Assembly (NCBI GenBank): GCA_023079485.1
Contig: CM041083.1
Span: 62,749,810 to 62,813,809, forward strand
From: Archilochus colubris
Taxonomy: Eukaryota; Chordata; Aves; Apodiformes; Trochilidae
Length of the DNA stretch: 64,000 nucleotides
Direction of reading: 5' to 3'
Shown here: positions 13,453 through 26,436 of the stretch, one piece after another
Position numbering within the stretch: position 1 is the stretch's first letter
Layout: each line of letters begins with the position of its first letter
Notes under the pieces: model-generated
The model's database searches: none
What the model was told of the DNA's origin: nothing
The model's input: only the letters and a program-made list of their open reading frames with translations
Made by a program: the position numbers and the translations under genes

Positions 13453-13829
13453 TTCAGCCTGAAGAAGAGCAGAGTCCAGTGAAATCTTATAGTGGGCACC
13501 TAAACGGGCCTACAGGAAAGTTGGGGAGGGACTTTTTACAAGGGCATGTAGCAATAAGACAAGGGATGATTGTTTCAAACTGGAAGAGGGTAGATGTAGG
13601 TTGGATAATGGGAAGAAAAATTTTTACCATGAGGGTGGTAAGGCACAGGAACAGACTGCCCAGGGAAGCTGTGGATGCCTTCTCTTTGGAAGGCCACACT
13701 GGATGGGGCTTTGAGCAACCTGGTCTGGTGGGATGTGTCCCTTGCCCATACAGGGGTTTTGGAACTGGATGATCTTTATGGTCCCTTCCAACCCAAACTG
13801 TTCCATCATACTATGACTATATGACTCTG
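13453..13829 (+). mobile_element. CR1 LINE 3' end, sense to IQSEC3
   Basis: Typical CR1 3' sequence is in order: 'gagggactttttacaagggcatgtag', 'aaactggaagagggtagat', 'aggcacaggaacagactgcccaggga', 'gatggggctttgagcaacctggtct', 'gatgatctttatggtcccttccaaccca'. The element ends in a diverged ATTCTATGA-like tail (catactatgactatatgactctg). It is a 5'-truncated, moderately diverged copy within an IQSEC3 intron. The 5' boundary is approximate. Confidence 0.93.
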
Positions 13830-16800
13830 TTTACAGATGTAGAAAGCAAGGCTCAAAGATAGGAACTGAGGTGTTTGAGGTTGTGCACACATGGGCATAT
13901 CCTGGACATGGACCGTGTGTACATGAGCATATATCAAGCAACTGAGTCTGATTTTGGGGTTCAAACCCGTGTCTGGTCTATCCAGGCAACAGATAATGTT
14001 CTTGCACTGACAATCTGTGCTGCCTTACCCTCTTCAATTTAAGCTTCTGATTCATCTTCTTTAAAGACACAGATAAAAGTAGACATATATACATAAATAT
14101 ATGCAAGATGTTCTAAAACAAGAAAGAAAAAAAACACACATTCAGCTCATTGTAGCTGTGCTGTTTGCAGGTACTTTCACTCTCTTCCTGTGTCATTTCT
14201 GAGATTGGGGATAGCAATTGTTGGTGGTTTCTGCAAGCATATTTCCATCAAATGATTGTGAGAGCTGGCTGGGCAATGGCTGCCCACCCAGCAGTGTGAC
14301 ATGCATTAAAAAAAAGGCATTTTCGGGAGAAATTCTGGCCTGGTGTTAACATCCTGGATATTTTTCCTTTCCATGCTTAAAGAGGTCTTGCAGTTTAGTA
14401 TAGTGCTGGCATTTCCACTGCATTATTGCTCAAGGACTAGTCACAACTTCTGAGCTGTTTGTAGGGGAGAAAGACGTGGCTCAGAGACATTTTGGCATTT
14501 TAGAACTGTCTAAGAGCTAGTCTGGTTCTAATTCCCCATCCAACCCCAATCAAACTAGCTCAGGAACACTGGCACAGGTTGGGAGAAAGGGAGTCAGCCT
14601 ACAAGGGCTGTCTTGTAGTCCCCACACCTACCTACACTTATCCGACCAGTGTTAGGGTGCATGGTATTCCCTGGAGATCACTTGGCAAACAGGATTACTC
14701 CTACAGTAGCTTCTGTACAATTTGCCCAGTGCCACAGTCATTTATGTGGCCTGAATGGGCAGAAGAAGAACAGTTTTGCCAAGAAGAGGCTAGTCCTGGC
14801 AAGCTCAAGTGAACAGGCAGGGTCGCCATGAGCAGGCAGTAATTGTTGGACAGGCTCTGACCACCTGCAGTGGAGCAAGCCTGTATGAAAGGGAAGATGT
14901 TTCTGCTCTTTCACATTCCAGACCTGGCCCTGCAGCCTTCCTGGCCCATCCTCTCCTTCCTGAAAACACTTTGAATTATTGATGCCACTTGCTGTGTTAG
15001 TTTAGCTTTCACTTGATGTGAGAACGTGTTTTAGAATTGTGTATTGTAAGCATTGCTTCTATTGTAGCCAGGCTGAATTAACCCAACAGCATGAATAAAT
15101 AACAGGACAACTTTTAAAACATCTGCAAAAGTGTCAGTCATCCCTTTGGAGATGGGGCAGAGCTGCCCAGGTTGCAAACCCCAGGCTCATCTGTAGGCTC
15201 AGCCTTAAGTCTGTGAATTTTTCTTGGCTTCCATAGGTACTGAAGCTGTGCTGAGTGACAAACAAGACTGTCCCTGGAGTCATGCAAGAGAGCTCAGGAG
15301 TGCACAGTGGCATTTGGCACTGTGAAGATGGTCCCTCCTTGCTGTCTATCTAGTAAATGCAAAACTCTAGAAGGGTGTCATGCTGGTTGCAAAGCCTCTT
15401 ATGTACATGAGCTGGGGGAGAGTAAGGGTAAGCACAGTATGAGGCTTGAGTACTTTGGTATTCTGTTTTGCCCTCCCACACCTACAATGTCTAGCACCTA
15501 AATGCCCTGAAATTTTAGTCTCCCTTCCACCTTCCTACATTATTTTTCAACCTAGAAATGATCTTCTTGGGCACCAGAAAAGATACCTGGATACCTCATG
15601 GTAATTATACACACTAACCTGAGGAACAAGGGAGAGAGCAGGGAATTTTCAACAGTATCTGACTATAATTGGGACACATCCTTTGATAACTCCAAACTGC
15701 TCAGGCCTGTCTCTTTAGGCAGATGCAGTTTGTCATTTTATCATGCAGGAAAGACTTCCATCTTTAAAAGTAGGATTTATCTCATCTATTGTTAGCCACT
15801 ACTAAGTTCAATGTCTTCTGCCATTTATGAATTGAAGAGACACAGGACCCTCAAGAGTGTTGATTTTCTCAATGTGTTAGTTTAGGCTGGACTCCTAGAT
15901 TTTAGGCATTTTACGATACAGGGGATTAATCCTGTCTGTAATCCATTTTGAGCATCCCACAGAACAACCACTGACTGTGATCCAGCATCCCACAATAAGA
16001 TCCAGCCTCTTCTCCTGGGGATTTGCTTCCACAACCTGCTCTGTAGCCATCTGGGAGGAGTCACCGGGGACCTACCCAAGGGTTTCAGTGTCTACTGGTC
16101 CAGGAAATACAGCTGTAGTGAGGTAGCTTGGACCATTAAAGCAGTGAGCGGGTACTGAGCAGTATTTATCAAATGTTCTTGGCAAGTACTGTAGAAAAAT
16201 AATTTTGTTACTGTGAAAAAGTCAGGACAAAGGCATAAATGTGCATTTTTATTTTGCGACACATCATCATTTTTACATCCTTCCCTCATTCCTCACTTTT
16301 GTATTACATCTTCAGATATACTGTTTATTTCTTTTTGTGCACTCTTTGTTCTCTGCTTATTTGCTGCTTGTGCTCTCCTTCATTCATTTGTCTCTTTAGT
16401 TCATTCTTCCCTTCCACCTGCCTCTGACTCAGGAATTGCTTCCATTCGTAATTCCTTCATGAACAAGATAGTGTGAGTGATGCCATGAATGGAGCTGCCT
16501 GTGCTGCTGGTACTGGGTGGTTTATGTTCAGTTTGTGGGGCTTGGAAGTGCAGAAGATGCTGCCCTGGTGCATGTGCTGTCAGAGGAGAAATGGGCAGGG
16601 ATTCAAGCAGAGGAGGCCTTGTGCTGAGTCAGGGGCTGGTTGGTGTTAGACTGCAAGTTACTGTTAGGAACATTCTCCCTGTGGGTGAGCAGCTCTCCTG
16701 TCTGTCAAGCATACATTGTCTTCTCTTTCTCTCATGGGAAGGCAGGGAGGCAAAAGTTGCTCTTAGGAGTGCAAGTAGCCCAGCAAAGAGGCTCCCTCAA

Positions 16801-19800
16801 GGAAGTGTTAGATTCTTCTTGGACTGGCAGACTGAACTAGACAGGTCAGCCCAAAATACTCTCCCTTTTCTCACTGAGAACATAACAGAGGATCAATCAA
16901 GATTTGCATTACAGGAGGGTTTGAGCACCAGAGTGCTGCAGCTTGTGCTGTGAAGCAATAATGATGTGATGGAAAGAGGACAAAGGGAAAAATGTGTTAG
17001 GCAGTTCTGACCTCCTGCTGCAATCAGAGCTGTGGCACAGATCAAACTTGTGAACAAGAGCAGCTTTCCTATACCAGGCTTGCCAAGGCCAAACAAAGGT
17101 GCTGCTTGAACCTGCCCAGGTGCCCAGGGAAACAGTGGTATCCAGTGTCCGTGGGAGTGGAAGAGGAATGCTGAGCAGAGCCCACCCCCACACGGCCAAC
17201 ATGCTTGGAATGGGAACAGGTCTCCAGCTGGGAGGCAGCTCTGATGCAAGGCATGGTACACTAGGCAATTTCTCACTTAGGAAGGAGTGGATGCCCCGGT
17301 GGGTAGCCATGTGGGCTACCAACAACCCTGGGAATGCAAGCAAGTGCAATTTGACCCCAGGGAAAAAAAAGGCCATACACGTAGTGTAGCTTCCCTCAGA
17401 AAGGGAAGAGTGGTGTGGGCCATGGTATAAGTTATGGAGACTGCCCTGGCACAAGGGCATGGAGGGCAGGATTGGAATGTGTGCCCATGCCTGCTGGTGC
17501 AAAGGATCAGTGAATCCTGCTCACTTTTCTTTCTGTGACCCTCAGTTACCACGTGCCAGGCAGTCTCCTCACAAGGAGATGAGCTCTTCCTTTGCAGCCT
17601 ACCCAAAGACAGCTTCATCTTCAGAAAGCTCGCAGGATTAGGGAAGCTGAGAAGAGGGATGTTTTTAATTCATATCTTTGTGTGTCACAGTTTTAAACTT
17701 TCCACCTGGCTGCCTCCCCCTTTGCTCTCTTCCTTCCCTGAGCATGGTACAGGTTCATTACAGAAGCCTTTAGTTGCAGCCCAGTTCCTGCTGCATTGTC
17801 ACCTGAGTGGAAAAGCTGGAAAATAGGTCATTATGCTTGGGCAAGCATATCCCAGCCCCACACTATACAGCTGCTTCCAGCCTTCACTGAATCCTTTTGC
17901 CACAAGGCTTTTTTTTTGCTGTGCTTAGCCCTGTGTTAAATCCTTGCAGCTCTGATGCCATTATGTCCACTTTCTTCTGGGGAGATGCCTAGAAGGCAGC
18001 ATGGCCATTACAACTGAGCAAAATGATCAAACTAGGAGCACACCCTTTGGTACTGGCAACTGGTTTGCAAATCTCTTGGGCTGTGATGTGCCTGTCTGCC
18101 AAGTTCCTCAGGACAGACCAAGCTCCCCATGTCTACAGGTGGCACAAGAACCCTCAAACTGCACCACCTTCCTTATGAGGCAGAGTGACAGCACCATTCC
18201 TGCTCACTTCAGGAACATGATCCAATCATCAAAAGTCCTATCCCTGCAGGTACTGGGCTAAACGCATCTCTGGATGCACTGTGAGTTTGATTCACAGTGT
18301 TTGTTGCAAGCCTGTGCGGAGGAAGGAATTGAAACAGGAGGAGATTTTATTAGGTAATTACTCTGCTTTGTTATCCCTTGGGCCTCCTGGTGGTCCTGGA
18401 ATAGGCATCTCAGAGGCGTTCTGCTGTTTGTGGAAAAATGAGCACAGTTTTGCTATACGCACATAAGCTGCTGGTTTATTCCTTGGATGCAGAGAGCCAC
18501 CTCAGCTCAAACTTTGTCTCTTACATTGGCAAATCCAGTTCTAGGGAGAGACACCCCTCTCATCCATGTTCTTACACCACCCATTACATTGCAGTTCTGG
18601 AGGGTGATGAGATCAATGTACTTCTTGCAGTGTGCTTGCCAAGGTGTCCTATGTCAGCATCAAGCATCTGCCTCAGAAGGAAAAGACCTCACCCTGATTT
18701 CACAAAGTTGCATAGCTGAGAGCTCTGACATAGGCACCACAGTGCATTCAGAAAGTTAACAGGAGTCTTTAAAGGAGTTTGAGGTCAGGCAAGGCAGGAA
18801 AACCTGTAGCCACCCAAAGAGGAGCAGGAACATAGCAGCCCCATGGCAGCCAAAAAGCTCTTTGGCTCTTTGAGTGGACTTTGCTGTGTAAAATTTGCTC
18901 ACAAAAAGTAACAGACAGCTATGATTCACCATTCCTTCTGTCTGCCTAGTAACAGAAAGTTGCAATGGACCTGATGGATCCTCTAGGAGCTAGTGTTCAG
19001 GCCTTTGGTGTAGGGTTTGTCAAACAGATCAAATTCAAGCTTGGGCTAATGTTCTTCCTAACTTGCCCTTTCTGCCTGTTCAACTTTCCTCAGGAAGCGT
19101 GACAGAGGGACACCCTTCTTTATGCTGAGAAACAAATGGACAGGAACTCCAGAAGTTCATCTTAAAATTTACAAATTAAACCTCTGTCTGCCAGTCCATG
19201 AAAGAAACTCTCAAAGGTGAACTAAGTCATGCAGCAATGCCTGTTTTAGTTTGAAAAGAGCTGGAAACAGTTGCCGTGTCCTGCTTGTCCTAATAAAGGT
19301 TTAATGCTTTCTGTATCAAGCGCACTAGTACAGAATTTATTATTTGAGATTTGTACCTGAAGTGGAGGACATGTTAGAACTGTGTGGAGGGAAGTGGAGG
19401 ATAAGTGAGGAAACAAGGAAAAAAAGATACATAATTTAATGCAGGTGGATTGGGGTGACCAGGGTGAACTCAGCAGGTCTCACTGGTGTCTGCAAGGACT
19501 TTACTTTCACATGTCTGGAAGCAGAGAGTAACAGCAAAATCATTGGGGTCAATGCTGAGAAATATCACACACTGAAAAGGATTAAAAAATAGTAAGAGAA
19601 GTCCAACTACAGAGGAGGTTGCAGCTGTGAACACAGTAGCAACTAACCAGAGAAAAACTATTTTTACTATCAAAGACAAATTCTGAAAAGCATAATGCCT
19701 TGATGTCAACCCAAGGGATGTGTGAGTATAACTATGAAAAAATAAAAATAACAAAGGAAAGAGTCCAGTGGAGGAGGTTTTGGCTATTGCCTGAAAAAAA

Positions 19801-20866
19801 AATGTGTTTCTACACTCCATTGCTTGGTGAGGAAATAAAAATTCTACGCAAGATTTCCTATGAGAGCAGCCCCATTCATTCTGTGCTCCTCTCCAGTTGT
19901 TCCTTCATTTTGATTATATGGAGTTTGTGCAGGGAAAGAACTCAAATTTCCTAGTTGAAGTTGTATCAACTCCAGCCTTAGAAGATCCTGAACACTCTCT
20001 GTTCTGCCAGAGCTCTGTGTGTGTCATCCCAGTTAAGCAATGGTATTTCAACTCTTGAATCAATAGGGCAATGGAGGAATGGAAAGACATCTATCAGCAT
20101 TTGAACCCTGTCCCTCACTCAGCTGAAACATCATGCAAGAGATTTTTTAAGACTGCACATGGCATCAGCAGCCAAGCTCACAAAACACTTCCCAATAGCC
20201 TACAGCAAACTGCAGCATGATAGAAAAGACCAACAGACACCAAGACATTTTATCACAGAAAGGAAGAAGAAACTCTTTATGATTATGATGACAGCACATC
20301 CCTTTATTAGTAGAGGTTTTTTTGGCAACATTTCCAGTTAATCCTAGGAAATTGAAGGATCCAGAGGAAACCTAAACCTCCCCCTCTATTTTCTGTATAT
20401 CACCCCTCATGCAAAACCAGGCAACCTGTTTGTGGGAAAATTTCCTCCCAGCCTTAACTTTGGGATCAAGTTCTCCTTTACAATGTGAGAAAGCAAAGAA
20501 AATACAATAAAGTGGATGAAATAAAGGGGGCAAGGAGGCTAGAATGAGCAGCCAAGGTATATAGAAGCAGAAAATATGAAGTATTTGAACTTTTAATACA
20601 TTTGTAATGTCAAGGTGGTGCCCTGTGACTGGAGATTAGCAAATTAGTGACTTTGTATTTAAGGGTGGCTTAAAGAAAATGGGAATTTGGAACTTGTGAA
20701 TTTCTTCATCTGCCAGATAGCTTTGGTAATTTGTTTGTGGGAAAGAACAATGGCAGACAGGCAGACAGGAAGGTAAATGGTACATACCAAAGCTCATGGA
20801 GAGTAGATTAATTCAGTGTCTGTCTTTGTTAAAATAGCTGGTTTTCTAGACAAGGGACATGCAAAA

Positions 20867-21235
20867 GGTAATTCTAGACTTCAGCAAAGCATTTGACATG
20901 AGAAATTGTTAGCTGAGAGTGGAAGAGAGAGAAATTAGCAGCAGAATCATAAACAGGGGAGAGAATTGACTGAGACAGACATTAGTGCCTACATATTCTG
21001 CTGAAATGGGTAGTTGGGCCTAAGGGAGTTTATAAGCAGAGTTTTCTGAGTCTTTTGATTAATACTTGCAGTAATGATCTGGACACAAAAGGTAGGACTA
21101 TGCTAACCAAATGTGCTGCAGCCACATGGGGAAAGTGTTCTTATTTCAAATGACCAAAATATCATGCAGTAAGAATAAGAACCAGATTATTTGACTGATA
21201 CAGAATGTAAGAACTGTAATAATTTGTTTTGCAGT
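20867..21235 (+). mobile_element. Old CR1 ORF2 fragment (reverse transcriptase)
   Basis: The stretch 'gacttcagcaaagcatttgacatg' reads as the reverse-transcriptase phrase DFSKAFD found in CR1-like ORF2. About 200 bases further on, 'taatgatctggacacaaaaggtag...' fits the CR1 region that normally reads 'aatgatttggatgaagg...'. The copy is much decayed and has lost its frame, so its boundaries are soft. Confidence 0.6.
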
Positions 21236-21639
21236 CTTAGCAGTATGACTTTTATAATCTGAGAATACTTAAGTTGGAAAAAAGAGAGGTGGCATCCCCT
21301 TCTTTGGGTATCTGAATTGGCTATGAATTACCAGTTGCAGTGCATCACTCTGAAATGAAAAGTGATGGCAGATGGATGAAGTGAAGGATTTCCAGCAGAT
21401 GACAGTGAAGTATGGCACTGAAATATGGTGGAAATGGAAAAGATTGTGTGAAATGGTGTAGAGATGTATAAAACAAATAGAGGTTCTAACAGACTGGATT
21501 GCTGGGGACTCCAGGTGTTTGACAACATGGGAGGTTTTATCCAGCCTTGGTATTACAAGCCAGGTGATGTTGCAGTATTATTTCTGTGCAGCAGCTTCTA
21601 TTTCCTATTTTCTCTGAAACAGCTTGGGAAAGAGAAAGG

Positions 21640-22111
21640 TAAAGGGGAAAGGGAGGAGGATGGGAAGAAAAAGGGAAAGGGAAAGGGAAAGGGAAAGGGA
21701 AAGGGAAAGGGAAAGGGAAAGGGAAAGGGAAAGGGAAAGGGAAAGGGAAAGGGAAAGGGAAAGGGAAAGCAAAAGGGAAAGGGAAAGGGAAAGGGAAAGG
21801 GAAAGGGAAAGGGAAAGGGAAAGAAAAAGGGAAAGGGAAAGGGAAAGGCAAAGGCAAAGGCAAAGGCAAAGGCAAAGGCAAAGGGGAAGGAAAGGGAAAA
21901 GGGGAAAGGGAAAAGGGAAGAGGAAAAGGGAGAGAAGGGGGTGAGTGGAGGGAAGGGGAGGCAAGAAGAAAACGAAAAGGGGAAAAGGAAAATAGAGAAG
22001 GAAAAGGGGAAAGGAAAAGAAAATAGGCAAAGGGGAAAAGGGAACAAAAAGTTAACAGGAAAAGAGAAAAGGAATAGGGAAATGAAGGGAAAAGGGAAAG
22101 GAAATGAAATA
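21640..22111 (+). repeat. GGGAAA hexamer array in purine-rich tract
   Basis: There are 27 exact GGGAAA units: 16 at 21673-21768, 8 at 21775-21822 and 3 at 21829-21846. They are interrupted by single variant units (gcaaaa, gaaaaa) and followed by six GGCAAA units (21847-21882). A degenerate G/A-rich tail continues to about 22111. Almost all of the tract is purine on the + strand. Runs of three G separated by three A match the usual G-quadruplex pattern, and the homopurine strand is also suited to triplex formation. Long Lys/Gly, Arg/Glu or Pro/Phe open frames here are repeat artefacts. Confidence 0.97.
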
Positions 22112-22336
22112 TGAGATTGATAGCATGTAACAGCATATGATATATATCACGGTGAAAAATTGCTCACCTGCTGTGGAATGCAGGAATCATTTATCTGAAA
22201 TTACTGCATATTTATGTATGATCTGGGCAGCTGTAGTCATTTCTTAGAGCCTCTCCCATGGATTTCTCTGAGTGTCTGAGTCTTGGCACTTTAGTGAAGG
22301 AGGCTTCCTGATGAACTCTGTGGGAGGAGGTACTGA

Positions 22337-23141
<805 letters not shown>

Positions 23142-23308
23142 CCAGAGGTACTGCATGTGTAACCCAGATGTGGTCCAGCAGTTTCACAACCCAGACACCA
23201 TCTTCATCTTGGCCTTTGCAATCATCCTCCTCAATACGGACATGTACAGTCCCAACATCAAGCCTGACAGGAAGATGATGCTGGAGGACTTCATTCGCAA
23301 TCTGAGAG
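23142..23308 (+). CDS. IQSEC3: IQSEC3 exon: Sec7 motif 2
   Basis: The exon is 167 bases, ctctgcag|ccagagg to gagag|gtgagg. It encodes [20 protein letters not shown] and then [20 protein letters not shown] and [14 protein letters not shown](G). [10 protein letters not shown] is Sec7 motif 2, which forms the hydrophobic groove that binds the ARF switch regions. The sequence is very close to my memory of mammalian IQSEC3, as expected for the catalytic core. Confidence 0.98.
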
Positions 23309-25355
23309 GTGAGGGTCCTGCTTTGATTTTTTTTTTTTTTGCCCTCTTGCTGCTCTAAATTTTGCCTAGGTGAAGGCAGCAAAAGCCTAGTAGCGCTGCC
23401 TTTCTTCAGGGCTGCTGCTCCCCGTGAGCCAGACGTGGAGATGCCTTTTGAGGTGTATTCCAGGATGTTGGGGAAAGGAAAAATCTAATATTTGTCTTCT
23501 GTAGAAAGCTGCCCAGCCTTCTCAGAAACCAACCATTTTCCTTGAGAGACGATTTCATCTTTTAATAGATCTCAATGCTTGGAAGCAGTCCATTGTGTCA
23601 TATTTTCCTTTAGTTCAGCTCCCTCCTTCTTAGACCCTGCTGTATTATGCTAAACAAGCCCTTCACCTCCTTGTTACTTTGAATGTATGAACACATTTTC
23701 CTTCCATTCAGTCTAAATATTCCCCTTCTGAAATGCTTGTAATTACTTATAGTAACTGTATGCCTGACAGAGTTCATGCATACGTTACCTCTGCGATTTC
23801 TGGTACATCAGTTTCCCAAATAAATTTTCTTCTGTTTTTCAAGGTCAGTCTTTCTCATCTTGGTAATGGGTTGGTAAAAGCACTTTTTCAGATGTGGTCA
23901 CAACCTACTCATACATAGAGCCACTGCCTCCTCCCTGTTTTTCAGCTAATGCAGCTAAGTATTGTTTGGCCTTTTTGACATTATGTCTAGACAAATTCTT
24001 GCCTAATTTTCCTGTCATGTTCACTCCTAGGTAAGCCTAGGTCACCAGCTTTATAAGTGCCTCAAATATTGCACATCTACCGTTCAGATGAAGCTCCTTC
24101 AAAGTCTAGAATTTGAACTTTTGTGTATTCCTTCTACTTGTTTCTTTGTCCTGACTGCTGTTTCAGAAAGTGTCATCTTAGCCTCCCACACCTTCCCCAA
24201 TTTGTTATCCACTTCTAACTGGTATAAGGTGACACTGAGGCCCTCTTTCAAGTTATTTCCTGAGATACTGAATGAGGCTGATAGCTGCCATCATTCTATT
24301 TGGTATCACAGCTCATAGCACTAACTTTAAGGGGTTTTTATGCTAACTTACACTTAGACTTGCTTGAAAATCTGCCAGTTCAAGTCACAGTGATTTCAGC
24401 CAACACGAGCATCGCCCACTTTCCATCTGTAACAGGAGTGAGTGAATGTCACCCCGTTACAGACAAGGGGAGACAGTTCATTCCACACTCACCTGCAGGT
24501 CAGTGTCCAGGTCAGTAGCTTCACCAGCCTGTGTTTTTTTCTGAAAAAAAGACACCCAGGCTACGTTTGCAAGGTCATAGATAAGGAAGCCAGGAGATAA
24601 CAATGCCTCTCTATTCCTCAGAAGTTCTTCACCTGCATCACTCAGTACCTCTCAGGCCAGGGATCTAGAGGGAAAGTAGGGAAAATCAATATGAAATGAC
24701 TGAAGGAATTCCATTCAGAGGAAAGACTGGCAGTTTAATTTGTGGTGTATGGCTCAGGGAAGGGTGAAAGAAAACTTTTCTGCCAGGCTCAGACAGCAAA
24801 ATTTAGAGAGTTAGTTAAGGAGCTGTAAAAGAGGAAAGGGACAGGGTCAAGATAGAGTTATCACAGACTAAGGAATGGGAAAGTATTACTCCTAGGAGAC
24901 ATCACAGAAGGAAAACAGTGGAGGCCACCAAGCAAACAGGAAAGCTGATGCTTGCATTGGCAGGAGGAGCAGCTGGATCCCATTATAGGTCTTTTCCACA
25001 TCTAGCACTTCTGATTATATGAAATCAATGCAGGGATTGCTGCTGAGTGGCCCAAGATATATGAATGTTAAATTGTGACTATAAAACCTTAGGGAACACA
25101 TGGAAAGGAGCCACCATGCAGAGCAAAGGAGTAATGAAATCTTCTGCATTGGCCTTAGAGATGTCAGTCTCTTGTGCTGGCACACTGGGTGTGTTAGAGC
25201 AAAAAAGAAGACAGCCTAAAGCAAAGTAGTGCTCTTTCCCTTCAGCTTTCCCAGCACTGCACAGTGCAGAGACAGTAGCTGCCTGTCAGGGACCATCAGC
25301 TTTTCCCTTTTCTTTTCCCTCTGCCTAGCCTGCCCAACGTTTTTGTGTTTGACAG
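23309..25355 (+). other. IQSEC3: IQSEC3 intron
   Basis: The intron runs gtgagg to gacag. It begins with a T run at about 23326-23340. A possible old CR1 tail lies at about 24700-25022 (annotated separately). Bases 23550-24320 are T-rich and may derive from an ancient repeat, but I cannot assign a family. Confidence 0.85.
24700..25022 (+). mobile_element. Possible ancient CR1 3' fragment
   Basis: The end of the stretch ('gctggatcccattataggtcttttccacatc...acttctgattatatga') has the layout of a CR1 3' terminus. That layout is an aggtc/ccttccaac-like block followed by a tgattctatga-like tail. The preceding bases are too diverged for assignment, so the call rests on the terminal 50 bases. Confidence 0.4.
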
Positions 25356-25495
25356 GGGTGGATGATGGTGCTGACATCCCACGGGAGCTGGTGGTGGGGA
25401 TCTATGAGAGGATACAGCAGAAAGAGCTCAAATCCAATGAGGACCATGTGACTTACGTCACCAAAGTGGAGAAGTCCATAGTTGGAATGAAAACG
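25356..25495 (+). CDS. IQSEC3: IQSEC3 exon: end of Sec7, link to PH domain
   Basis: The exon is 140 bases, gacag|gggtgg to aaaacg|gtgagc. It encodes (G)[20 protein letters not shown] and then [21 protein letters not shown] and VGMKT. It closes the Sec7 fold and enters the PH domain, where KVEKSIVG forms the first strand region. It ends on a codon boundary. Read-through of the donor stays open for about 33 codons, with a hydrophobic end that I regard as chance. Confidence 0.97.
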
Positions 25496-26310
25496 GTGAG
25501 CAGCCATAATCCCTCTGTCACCCACTCGACCCTTTCACCCCCACCTCCCTTGCTGGTCCTCTTTTCTGCCTTTTTCCTCCTACTCATCCTCTGAAATACT
25601 TTCCTTACTTGTCTTGATTAATTCACTCCTTATTCTCCAAATACCTTTTTCCTTGCTATCTATCTCATTTGTTCCTAATTTTGGGGGGGATCTCATTGGC
25701 CAGAGTTTACAGTATTTGTTGCAGTAACTGTTTTCCCAAGAATCTTATTGCAGGTCCTGCCTGCCAGTGTTCAGTGAAAGCCCTGCAGTGTTGCAAACTT
25801 TCAGGCCTTGCAAGGGTGTATGAAACTGAACACAAAGTGACAGAAAACAGTTTCATCCATCTGTCTCTAATGAGTTCCCTGAAGATTGCTGGGGTTGAGA
25901 GACCCTCAAATGCAGAGAGGGCTTCTTTAGCAGCAATGAATCTAGAATTCAAACACATACATCACCCAAAATGAGGAGAATAATTTCTCAAAGCCTGGGA
26001 AATTTGCAGATGTCCAGTGAGGTGAAAGAGGAGGAACTCAGTGACTGGATGCCAGAGGTATATAAGACAGGATGGGTGAGCAAGAGGGTTGCCTATAGCC
26101 TGTCCTCTGATTTATCGAGATAGGAGAGGCATAGCTGTTATTGCACCAGCAGGAAAAGCGTTGGTAAGGAGTGGTGGTAAGGAGATGATTTCAGTGGGCA
26201 GAACGGGTTTGTCCTACTGTCACTGGGCAGGATCATGAAGGTTGATGGTGGGAGGAGACCCACAGTGTCACCTCCCTCAGCTCCTGTATACTCTTTTGGG
26301 TCTTCTGCAG
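25496..26310 (+). other. IQSEC3: IQSEC3 intron
   Basis: The intron runs gtgagc to ttctgcag. No repeats or conserved elements are recognised. Confidence 0.88.
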
Positions 26311-26436
26311 GTTCTGTCTGTTCCCCATCGCCGGCTGGTCTGCTGTAGCCGCTTGTACGAAGTGACTGATGTGAACAAAATGCAGAAGCAGGCAGCTCAC
26401 CAGAGGGAAGTTTTTCTCTTCAATGACCTGCTGGTG
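26311..26436 (+). CDS. IQSEC3: IQSEC3 exon: PH domain, strands 1-3
   Basis: The exon is 126 bases in phase 0 at both ends, ttctgcag|gttctg to ctggtg|gtgagt. It encodes [20 protein letters not shown] and then [20 protein letters not shown] and LV. The PHRRLVC and [11 protein letters not shown] stretches are PH-domain core strands in the IQSEC/BRAG family. The domain binds phosphoinositides and helps place the exchange factor at the membrane (family knowledge). Confidence 0.97.

Noticed and set aside
16909..17502. 197-codon minus-strand open frame in the IQSEC3 intron
   Set aside because: The composition is irregular, no domain is seen, and it is antisense in the middle of an intron. It is most likely chance.
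21464..22136. Long Lys-Gly, Arg-Glu, Pro-Phe and Leu-Ser open frames over 100-216 codons
   Set aside because: They are translations of the GGGAAA hexamer array in different frames, with no stop because the repeat lacks stop codons. They are not proteins.
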